NCBI GenBank assembly: GCA_054661495.1
Contig: BAAFSQ010000103.1
Span: forward strand, 1 to 31,497
Length of the DNA: 31,497 nucleotides
DNA from: Zygophlyctis sp. KS116
Lineage: Eukaryota > Chytridiomycota
Direction: 5' to 3'
Positions within the stretch are counted from its first letter, which is position 1. Each line of letters starts with the position of its first letter. The position numbers and the translations under genes were made by a program. Under the pieces are notes generated by a model, which searched no databases, was not told where the DNA came from, and saw only the letters and a list, made by a program, of their open reading frames with translations. This document shows positions 18,553 to 28,200 of the stretch, piece by piece.

Positions 18553-19887
18553 ATGGCAAATCCAACTTCCTTAGAATCATCAGTCAAGCAATTTTATCAA
18601 TCATTAGATGATGATGAGATATGTTTACAACCCCGTAGATATCCAACTAGTAAAGTACAGCAACATCAAAGAAGACCGCAGACTGCAATAGATGATCTAG
18701 CAGGCATACAAGGATTTTTGCAATCTAAAATACTGGGCGAATCTATAAGAAATGATTTGGATATAGATCTGGGTCAAGATGCTTTTGCATCATTCTTTCA
18801 AGACTTGTCCGGATGGGACTCAGATAAAGCCTTAATTCTAACTGACGGATCATGTTTACAATACTTGAATTATTATGATAAAAAAGATGAATTGATAGAC
18901 TCTGCGAATCAGCCTTCCGCAAAAAAGGCAAAGAGCCGACGAAAGTCATTGGCTATTCGTGATCTTTTGATTTCAGCCAAGAAACCTTCAAGTGCGTCTA
19001 CGATAGGATACAGATCAAAAAATGAATGGGGATCAGAAGAAGATTCGAGACCGTATGCACTAGATATTCCGTCAGATGAGAATAAGTATTCTTTAATTAT
19101 AGAGCCTGCAAACGAACCGTTGTTACATTGTCAAAATAGATCGTCAAGATCCGGTTCAAGAGAAAGTGAAATTCAAGATCTGGATCAAACTTTAAATCAG
19201 CTCATTGAAGCTACTGCAACAATGACAGTGCAGAAATTAGAGTCAAAAAAACGACGATCTAGATGTGGGAAAAGAGCTGTATCTGGTAGTATTCGCCCAA
19301 AATGTAATTTATCCATTGGATTAGGAGCTAAAGAAATAAAAAGGGACCCTATGTATATAACAGGCCAAAAGTATCACAATTCAGATACTTCCCTAGGGCC
19401 CTCAACAAGTACTATACCCCCCACTTCTCTACCTAAAATACATAATCAATACAAAAAGACATGTGTAGCAACTAATCCTCCGGATGATAAAAAAGACTTG
19501 GTATTAAATAACAATAATGCAGAAAAAAAGGACCATGGCATTGAAATTCCAAAATGGTATAATGATTCGGCGTCCCTTAAGTCTTCTCATGATCATAATT
19601 TGATTAGATTTATGGAAATAATGGGTATTAAGAGTAAGCTACGTACCCCCAGGAAGCTCTCTACTAATGGATTTCTAAGTCTTCCAATGCCGAATCAACC
19701 GCCGGAAACACGAGGACTTGTGTTTGAAAATAAACGAGGCCTTCATTCAGTGATTGATGAAATAATTCAAGACGATTCATTCAAAGTCGAAGCTCTCAAA
19801 GTTCCTATTATTTCCAATAAAAGGACATTTGCGGAAGAAGTTCAGCTCAACAGGGAGGGAAAATCCAGTAGAAAACTCAGTCACTAA
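18553..19887 (+). CDS. disordered protein of unknown function
   Basis: I do not recognise this gene. The first ATG in the open frame is at 18553 and gives 444 residues; the frame is open upstream to 18502 but has no ATG there. The protein is hydrophilic, rich in Ser, Lys, Asp and Asn, and has no membrane helix. Basic clusters (AKKAKSRRKS near residue 125 and SKKRRSRCGKR near 240) suggest nuclear localisation. Two more ordered-looking segments are an early one around AIDDLAGIQGFLQSKILGE and a late one around NLIRFMEIMGIKSKLRTPRKL with FENKRGLHSVIDEII. Only 20 bp separate its stop from the convergent ADE13 stop. Codon use and AT content look like the neighbouring genes. A nuclear regulatory or scaffold protein is the most one can infer. 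Confidence 0.75.
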   Translation: MANPTSLESSVKQFYQSLDDDEICLQPRRYPTSKVQQHQRRPQTAIDDLAGIQGFLQSKILGESIRNDLDIDLGQDAFASFFQDLSGWDSDKALILTDGSCLQYLNYYDKKDELIDSANQPSAKKAKSRRKSLAIRDLLISAKKPSSASTIGYRSKNEWGSEEDSRPYALDIPSDENKYSLIIEPANEPLLHCQNRSSRSGSRESEIQDLDQTLNQLIEATATMTVQKLESKKRRSRCGKRAVSGSIRPKCNLSIGLGAKEIKRDPMYITGQKYHNSDTSLGPSTSTIPPTSLPKIHNQYKKTCVATNPPDDKKDLVLNNNNAEKKDHGIEIPKWYNDSASLKSSHDHNLIRFMEIMGIKSKLRTPRKLSTNGFLSLPMPNQPPETRGLVFENKRGLHSVIDEIIQDDSFKVEALKVPIISNKRTFAEEVQLNREGKSSRKLSH

Positions 19888-19907
19888 TCAACTTCTAAAA
19901 AGCCTAT

Positions 19908-21376
19908 TCAAACTGACAATTCCACTTTTTCAATACCTTTTTGAAGTACAGACTTCCAGGGCTCTAGTGCAGAGGCGACATCAGTTTCCAAAAACTTTTC
20001 AACCTGTTGGGGTGCACGGCCGACAAAGGAGGTTGGATCCATAATCTTATCCAGCTGTGCCTTTATTGCTGTAAAATATTCAGAGTCTCTGATAAGTTCA
20101 ATCAAGTTGTTTCTTTCACCCTTATTTTTGACATTTTGAGAAGCAATTTGACTTAACACTCTAATCTCTTCATGACAGTCCTGACGACTTGCACCCGACT
20201 TGACCATTTCCATGATAATATTTTCTGTAGCCATAAATGGCAATTCTTCACTAATTCTTCTAGAAATCACTGATGGATAAACCACTAATCCTGCAAAGAT
20301 ATTTTGAAGCATGGAGAGAATAATATCAGCAGTTAGAAACGCTTCAGGAATAGTAATACGCCTATTAGCAGAATCATCTAATGTTCTTTCTAACCACTGT
20401 GAAGCAGCTGTCTGCTGCGCATTATTCACCAAAGTCATTAGATGTCGTGAAAGTGAACAAACTCTTTCACATCGCATCCTACAAGTTAGAGTTAAAATCA
20501 TTACGGATTTCTTTTATATGCCATAGCACTAGAGCCTATTTGATCCTTTTCAAAAGGCTCTTCTATTTCCTTTAAATGAGCTAAAAGTCTAATATCAGTA
20601 GCGATTTTTTGACTTGATGCACCAAATGATGCCAGAGCGGATAAAATATCTAAATCAACTTTCCTAGAATAGGTCTGACCAGTGACAGCATAGCAAGATG
20701 TAAATCCAGCCATTTCAGTAACTAATCTATCCAATTCTTCAACTTTATCATGACTTTTGTTAAAAAGCGTCAAGAACGATGCTTGAGTTCCTGTTGTACC
20801 TTTTACTCCTCTAAATCTTAAATCATTTTTTGCTCTAGTCAGATTTCTTAAATCCATTAATAAATCATTTAACCATAATGTAGCTCTTTTCCCTACTGTT
20901 GTCAACTGCGCAGGTTGAAAATGCGTAAACCCAAGAGTTGGTAAATCTTTAAACTTATCTGCAAAACCCGCCAATGCCTGAATCACAAAGGCCAATTTAG
21001 GAAGAATAATGTCTAATCCATCCTTTATAATTATTAGATCTGCGTTATCTCCAACATAACAAGATGTGGCACCTAAATGAATAATCCCCGCTGCTTTTGG
21101 ACATTTTACACCAAAAGTATACACATGAGCCATTACATCATGCCTCCGTTTTTTTTCTTCCTGTGCTGCCAATGCAAAATCGATATCATTAATATTATCT
21201 TCCATTTCCCTGATTGCATCGTGTGTGACATCATCTAGTCCCAAAGCCAATTGTGCCTTTGCTAAATAAACCCACAACTTTCTCCAGGTTGAGAACTTTT
21301 TCTGATCTGAAAAGTTGAATGCCATTTCAGGAGAAGCATATCTGGACACTAGCGGAGACACATAACGATCACTCAT
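19908..21376 (-). CDS. ADE13: adenylosuccinate lyase
   Basis: The spliced product is 480 residues: exon 1 is 21376–20505, a 26-nt intron spans 20479–20504, and exon 2 is 20478–19908. This fumarase/aspartase-superfamily enzyme cleaves SAICAR and adenylosuccinate to release fumarate in purine synthesis. Motifs include [12 protein letters not shown] at the start, [39 protein letters not shown] with the catalytic histidine, [10 protein letters not shown], and the mobile catalytic loop [11 protein letters not shown] across the splice site. The loop has Ala where most relatives have Pro after Met. I start at the ATG at 21376, which aligns with the family N-terminus. The in-frame stretch upstream is antisense to FES1 exon 1 and has no ATG. 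Length matches the human enzyme. Confidence 0.95.
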
Positions 21377-21404
21377 AAGTCTTTGATGGAGGTTTAGAGT
21401 TAGT

Positions 21405-22342
21405 ATGTCTGACTTGACACCGTCGCAGTTGTTACAAATCTCAACTTTACTACAACAGCCATCCTCTGGATCTGCATCATCTGGCTCAGAATCACTTCCT
21501 GCAGAATCTGATTCAGCCCCAGCTACAGTCGCATCAGCGGCCACAGTCGGATCAGTAATTTTCTAAATTAGTAATTTTAGATTGATAAGAAATGGCTTAA
21601 TATTCTGTTGGGAAAACCGGATGCTGTCAGAATGCAGGAATTGGTTGATCTGGTAAAATCAAGCTCCAGTATAGATGATCGTACAAGAGCATTGGAAGCA
21701 TTGGAAGAAATGGTTGAAAGTCTGGATAATGCAAATGATTTAGAGCCGCTGGGATTGTGGGAGCCATTGATTTTGTTTCTGGGAGATCATGAATCCAAGA
21801 TCAGATTTCATACTGCATGGGTCCTGGGAACAGCTATTCAAAATAATGAGAAATCACAGCAAAGTTTTTTTAAACATGATGGGATAAATGCTATTTCACG
21901 ATTATTAAGTGATTCAGATGTAAATGTGATCTCTAAAAGTTTATATTGTATTTCAGGGCTTATAAATCATTATCCAGATGCATTAACTAAATTTATAGAT
22001 TTTAACGGATTTAAGAAACTGGCTTCTGTTTTGGCAATGGGTGATTTAAATTGCTGCAGAAAAGTTTTGTTTATGATGTCAAGCTTACTTTCAAATGATA
22101 ATCCATTAATGACTCATAAGGCAGCTTTAGATTCAAACTTGGGAGGAATGATTGTCACGCTTTTGGAGTCTCCGGATTTGGATATTATTGAAAAGGCTTT
22201 AGTTGTGCTTGAAATTTGGGAGTCTACTTATCCGGGAACAATTAAAGAGTTTTTTGTTACAGACTCTAATGACTTTGTAACAATAAAGGGTGATCAAGAG
22301 TTGTATCAAAGATTTCTAAAATTAAAGTCAAATCTAATATAA
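21405..22342 (+). CDS. FES1: Hsp70 nucleotide-exchange factor (FES1/HspBP1 family)
   Basis: The spliced product is 303 residues: exon 1 is 21405–21554, a 26-nt intron spans 21555–21580, and exon 2 is 21581–22342. Exon 1 begins [16 protein letters not shown] and continues as a Ser/Ala/Glu-rich linker. Exon 2 starts [18 protein letters not shown] and contains the armadillo-like repeats of the family: [33 protein letters not shown] and [17 protein letters not shown]. Known members release ADP from cytosolic Hsp70 and help degrade misfolded proteins. The start codon is 28 bp from the divergent ADE13 start, and the stop is 25 bp from the convergent SEC2 stop. Without exon 1 the gene would lack an ATG start. 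Confidence 0.93.
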
Positions 22343-22367
22343 AATTATTTTCTAATTAAATTCAAGA

Positions 22368-24078
22368 TTATTTTTTAGGTACTGGGGGTTTAGTGGTATC
22401 GCTTAAAGGGAATTTAATCTGCTCCTTTATTGGAGATACAGATTTTTGATTTTCCCTTTCTGTCACAGTATAAAGACCACTGACTGGTGATGTAGAATTG
22501 GAATTACCAACCAAAAGTGGGTCTGCATACATTCCAGTATCTACAAAAATACTATTAGGCTTTACAGAAATTGAAGTCTTGATACCAAACTCTGGTACTT
22601 CTAGTCCAAGACGAGTATAAAACATTGCACGCCTTAATTTGATTAATTCAATATATAAATCTCTTGGCTTTTTTGAAGAATATAGTCCTTGTCGCAAATG
22701 ACGTATAAAATTATAAAAATTACAGACAACTACGATCCTTTCTCTGCAACAAAGACAAATTGGATACCAAACATCACCAGAAATATCTGTAATTTTGAAT
22801 TGATAACGATATTTTTCCGATGTTTTCCCACAAGCACTACAACCAGGAGATCCATCACCCAAACTAGAGCTCCTGATTGATTTATAAGCTGAAGACAATC
22901 TAGCCAAAACTGATTTTGGAGAATTCGCACTATTTTCAGGAATTGTAGAGGCTTCTTCCTTACCTGGAGAATTATCCAAAACCTGATTATATTTCAACTG
23001 TTCTAAAGGAAGATTTTCATCCCTTTGTTCTAATTCCATTATTTGTGTTGCATTCATTTCTTCCACAAATAAAACATTTGATAGTATTGAATCCACAATT
23101 TTCTTTCCCATTATTTTTGGATTCATTCCAAATCTTAAACAAGGTAAAACATCATCTTCAAGTATATTTGAAAGATATTTTATAGAGTGAATCTTGTTTA
23201 ATTTTGTTTTTGAAGAAACCTGAATAAATTCTGTAAAATAATTTAATTCCTCTTGACTGAAATTTTGTTCTTTACTAGAATCTATAGAATTCCTAGAAAT
23301 TGTAGAAAGTCTTTTAGATTTCAATTTTTGATTTTCCAAAACTACATTTTCCATTCTTAATTTTAATTCTCTCAACTGTCCTAATTTTCTCTTAATCTAT
23401 TTTTAAAATACCTTGTTCCATTTGTAATTGTATTCTTGTTGCATCTAATTCCTTTCTTATCGCACCTTCCTGATCTTGAAATAACTGCCTTGCTCTAGCT
23501 TCCTTTGACACCATTGAATTAGCCTCTTCAAATAATGATCTTGTCAATTCCTCTAATTCTTCTTGCAGTGCATCTTTTGCATGTTGTAATTCTCCTCTTT
23601 TTTCTAATTCATCCACTAATTTCTCCCCAATAATATCTAAATCCCGTTTAACTGATTCAATTTCATTTTCCTTTATCGAAATTTCTCTCGTCAAGTCAAT
23701 TAAATTCTTTTTGTATTCCAATGCTTCTAGTTGAGCATGATCTACTTTTATACTTGCAATATCCAATCTCTCTGCAGTTTTAGATAATTCAACTTTTAAA
23801 TTTCCCACTTCATTAAATAAATTGACAACCGGTAAAGTTCCCTGACATATCCGACAAGATTTTAGATTCTCAGGATCTATTACTTGAAAGCATGGGCAGT
23901 TTGCACTCCGTTTGACTGAATTTCCAATTGTCCATTCATGCGTCAGTAAAATAGAAGGTTCTCTGCTCTTTTCTTCAGGCGTTGCTTCAGAACTAAGAAA
24001 CTGAAAGAACTTGAATGGGTCATAGCCAGTCCCAGAAGGAGCGGGAGGCTCAGAGGAAGATCTAGTCTTTTTTGACAT
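22368..24078 (-). CDS. SEC2: Sec2/Rabin8-type Rab GEF
   Basis: The spliced product is 559 residues: exon 1 is 24078–23412, a 31-nt intron spans 23381–23411, and exon 2 is 23380–22368. A long parallel coiled coil runs from about residue 90 to 245 and contains the Sec2 signature EELTRSLFEEANSMVSKEAR (about 176–195), which opens the nucleotide site of Sec4/Rab8 during polarised secretion. The C-terminal region (about 403–445) has CSACG, WYPICLCCRERIV and CNFYNFIRHLRQG, as in Rabin8/GRAB-like and fungal Sec2 proteins. An N-terminal C-x-C–x11–CxxC cluster (Cys61, 63, 75, 78) may bind zinc; I do not know it from yeast Sec2. The last ~70 residues are Pro/Ser-rich. Confidence in the family is high. 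Confidence 0.93.
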
Positions 24079-24236
24079 TTTTATGAATTTTTGTATTTTT
24101 CTCTATTTCGCTATAAACTATAAAATATAAACTATAAAATATAAAATACTTTAATATTTTGTTTATTAATATTAATAGCAATAGCCATAATCCCGCTAGC
24201 TTTCCTTAAACTGCAAGATCAGCGGTGCGCAGTTCA
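24079..24236. promoter_or_regulatory. divergent promoter region with TATAAA-like repeats
   Basis: This 158-bp spacer separates the SEC2 start from the start of the uncharacterised gene on the plus strand. Bases 24110–24150 contain four or five overlapping ATAAACTATAAAATATAAA-type elements. A GC-richer patch follows at 24195–24235. No gene is visible. A shared core promoter is the simplest reading. Confidence 0.4.
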
Positions 24237-25233
24237 ATGCAAAATCTAAAGAATTGTAATCACAAGTATTAAAGTGATAGCAGTATTTCTGGAAAAAGGT
24301 CACTTATCATTCTTTTATAGGCCAAAAGTACAATTTGAAAAGGCACAGTCTCCAGATGATGTCCAAAGATTTTTTCTACTTTTAAAGCCAAATAGCTCAA
24401 ATGATTCAAAAATTGAGAATAGTAGACTGATTGTCATTGGTAAAAAGCATTTGCCAGATATAACTAGACACGAAAAGGTATTCTAGTTTAATCATTTGAT
24501 GGTAGTTGTATGCGTTTGTTTACAAGACTGGAGAGTATAGTAGCCTTTTGAAGAATTTAGAGGCTGAAGAATATGATACAGTGACAAGAGGGCATAGGCA
24601 GTTACAAGAAGCAAGGCCTTGTGGTTATGGGGTCTATGGAATAGTTCAAAAGGAAAATAAAACTTACCTGGCCTATGTTTTAGAAATTCCAGAAACTCCA
24701 GGTAATTCTACTAGTCATAACATTAGATAAAGTCCAGATTTCTTTGAATATTGAAAAACAAGGTTCGTATCTACTGACTATAAAAGTAAGCCTTTATTCT
24801 GATGTGATAGAATCCAGAGCCGGTGGCTGATCCAGAGACTGCAGGGAGAGTTTGGAAAGGTCTAAATCCATCCATGAAGGCGCAATACGACAAAGAGCTT
24901 CAAGAAAAATTTCATGGGAGACGGTAATTGGTCTCTTTTATAATTAGATTCATTCCCGCAATCCCGGTTTCATATTTGGATTATCAAGGTTTTATATACT
25001 TGCTGAAACTGTAGGCTGCGAAATCCTATTGATTGGTATGACTGATAAGCTGGTAGAAAAACTAGAAGCGGTCGGACAAGGTGGTTTTTGGCTATTTATC
25101 CGTAGAACTCCAAGAATGGGAATTAAAGGAAGCTGAAAAATATTCTGAACTGAATGATGATGATGCTTTTAAAGAACTTCAACTTGACAAAAAGAAATTC
25201 AAGTCAGAGGCTCTACTTGGTCGTTGGATTTAG
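24237..25233 (+). CDS. conserved uncharacterised protein with FFYRPKV motif
   Basis: Eight small exons give 272 residues, with introns at 24256–24280, 24478–24505, 24702–24726, 24786–24810, 24924–24947, 24989–25014 and 25081–25105 (24–28 nt). Recognisable blocks are EKGHLSFFYRPKVQFEKAQS, DDVQRFFLLLKP, LIVIGKKHLPD, ARPCGYGVYGIVQ, FHGRRFIPAIPVSYLDYQGCE and an acidic Glu/Leu-rich end. I recognise this pattern from proteins conserved in fungi and other organisms that have no established function. Some fungal entries carry a misleading transcription-factor label. The protein is soluble, with no membrane helix or signal peptide. Introns 6 and 7 start GTTTTA and GTGGTT, weaker than the GTAAGT norm. 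The last coding 35 bp overlap the end of separase on the other strand. Confidence 0.82.
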
Positions 25234-28200
25234 AACTTTCTTGTGTTTTAAGAAAGACTGGTAATCCATAGACTACATTCGCTGCCCCTACTAGATATTT
25301 TAGAAAACATGCAGCTCTTGAACTTGCTACGGCTTCTGATATTGATTTTGAATTCTTTCCGCTGTCCAATAGTCCCCAATGACCCAGCATATCCTTACTA
25401 AACCTATCTAGGTCCCTATCAGTAACATCCCATAATGATGCAACAACTGCAGGGCTTCCTGCTTGTAAATAACTAACAGCAGTTCCCCATGAATCGAAAT
25501 TGCCTGCATCATGAATTTTTCCGCTACTACAACCCATCAAAAAAGCAGCTGCACAATTTGAGATCTTGGGGATTTTATGGATTGAAATATACTGTTCTCC
25601 ACCACCATGACCAAAATACATGAAAATATCCTGTTTTTCCAATTCTTCCAACAAAACTGACTCTGAAGGAGCCTGGCTTTTCCATCCTATCCATGTTTCA
25701 TTTCTAGAATTTCAAAAAAATTAAAATCATACTTTTCAAAAGGGCCTTCAAACAATTCTTGAGTATGTATCAAGTCTTTGGCTGGGTTAAGTAGGTAAAT
25801 CACCTTCTTCTGATCTAAAAATAATTTTTTACTACTTTTCAAATGCTCCAGTAGAAATGGGAGAGATGGAATCCTTGAAACAGATTTCTGGCTTAAGAAT
25901 GGCATGCTCTCCCATGGGAATCTTTCTAAAGGTTTATCCAGAATCATAATTAAATGCGGATTACCAGAGCTGCTCTTGTCTCGGGCAGCTTTTCTAAGGG
26001 CTGATTCTAGCTTGAAAGTGATCTGTAAAATTAATTTAATGATGTTTAATATTACAGAGTCAATGTTCATCTCGTCTAAAGCCATTTGAACCCCGTAATT
26101 CTGATAGCAATCAACCAAAAAGTACAAAACATCCTCTAAATCTTCATTTGTAATTTCATTCTCAGTTAATTCTAAAATAATTTCCACTATTTTGGGATGG
26201 ATTATGTCTGAAGTACTGTATACAATTTTGTTACTTCTTGAGACACAGCAATCTATTATTTTTCCAATCTCCTCCCGCAACTGATTCATTTTCTTTTGCT
26301 CTAGCCTGCATTCTTTCTCAGGAAAAGTTAGAACTCCCTTAAAACCGCCAAAAATCAACTTCTCCATATTTTCGAGCAGAGCTTTGATTCGATCATCGAG
26401 ATATTTTCTTCTACCCCACCATTCAGCCTTCCCTTCGCTATTTGTAGAGATATCATTAGTGGTAGTGCTCCTATTTTGTTCCATTATATCATTCCATTCA
26501 CCGAAAAACGACTGAAAATCTAATGATGGCTTGTCTCCATCCCTAGAATATTGTCGATTTGTTGGTAAGCGTAAAGTAAATGATCCGCAGTGTTTTGAAT
26601 GTCTATTAACATAAATTTCTTGGAGATCGGTATTAAATTGTAAGGAGCACACAATATAATCTGATGGAAGCTGTGAGAGATCAATCTTTTCAAAATCCAA
26701 ATCGCGAGGTGAAAACCAGTGTTTATGCTTTATGTTAAAACTTGTAGAAAGTTCTGCAAAAAGTTAAATGTGTAAATACTTACCAGAATTTGCGATCAAA
26801 GATTGAGTCATTTCTTGAATTTCATTGCCGACTACACACTTGAAAAAAGAGCGTAGAAATAATAATTGTTGTAAATTTCGAATTGATTCAATTATAAAGC
26901 CATTCGGACCATTTTTAAGAGCTAATTCGAAATATTTCTGGGACAATGATTGGCAGACGTCGAACCGCTTTTGAATTGATGCATTTGTTTTTATTGGCTT
27001 CAGGCTTTGTGTATATCCATATGGTAACAGTATAACTATAACTTTTAGCTAAGAATCTTTACCTGACTCCTGAAAGAAATTACTTTGACGTGAGCCAGCA
27101 AGAGACGTAATTAATTCATGAAGTCTTAAATTAGCGATAGACCCACACAGCTCGACTTGTCTTTTAGCATCCAGGAATTTGTAGTCTTTTGCAAGATCCA
27201 ATCTTTCTCTGAATCTTTTCAATTCGTTCGATTTTTGAAAAATGCGACCTTATTATATAAACTAATAATTATGTACCTTGGTTAATCAAATTCGAAACAG
27301 AAACATTATCAAATGGAATGCATCCTATTTTGGGTTTTCTATCACAACTAGGTCGCACTGATGATTTTTTTGGATATAAGCGTTTTGATTTTAGAAACTG
27401 CAGACTTACAATTAATATTAAAATTATTACAGATCGGTCCAGATAAAATCAATTATATTTCGGCAGCTATCATATTGATATTTCGATAATATTTCATTTG
27501 AGCTTTCGAACAATCTTAGCGATTCTTCTGAATTATTTTTTTGGTTGGATACTTCTGCCTTTAACACAAAAAATAGAGCTTCGTCAATTAAAGCCTATCA
27601 ATGAGTTTTCCAAATATTACCAGGTTGTCCCATTCCCGACTATTAGACAATCGATTATCGCATTTTTCGAGCTGAATAGATTGGCATTCGATGTTAGCAA
27701 GCGACAACTCAAACCTGCCTTCAAACGCTTTTGAATGGAACGTTTGGGCAGCAGCCAAACCTTCGGAATAGAAAAATATGGATTCATGTAGCGATCCCTT
27801 TCTTGCAGATATTTCGGCCAAAAATGCGTAGCATCGCAAAAGAGTCTTTAAGCGTGAATTAAAATTAAAATTACGATATAATAATCCCAGAGCTGTATTT
27901 GATTCATTTTATGACTTCGTCTCTTGCATTCTCTAGTCATCAAAAACCAAGACTCGGCAGTTTCTAATGCTGATTGAATATCACCACATTCAAGAGAGAT
28001 AAGACATTTGGATTCAAGAAGCTTCATATAAAAGAACACAGATTCTGAAAGATCCTGAGTTTCTACTTCAAGAGCCGCCCCATTACTTATTATATCAACT
28101 CTAAATTTTTAGGACGCCGCATCAAGCTTACGCTTTTTCCGTAGAGCAGATTTGAACCAAATACATCGAATACGCACCTAATATATCAACGTTTGTGAAT

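Noticed and set aside
21377-21544. N-terminal acidic extension of adenylosuccinate lyase
   Set aside because: It begins at a GTG, has no counterpart in the family, and is the antisense of FES1 exon 1, which has a proper ATG and splice junction.
25687-25740. apparent frameshift between the two last separase ORFs
   Set aside because: A normal 29-nt intron at 25704–25732 restores the frame and the expected ETWIGWKSQAPSES sequence before the catalytic histidine, so the gene is not broken.
28132-28200. tRNA-like stretch (GGTTCAAATC on the minus strand) in separase
   Set aside because: The flanks of the supposed T loop do not pair and no cloverleaf forms. The segment is a coding exon (ILGAYSMYLVQICSTEKA) followed by a 31-nt intron.
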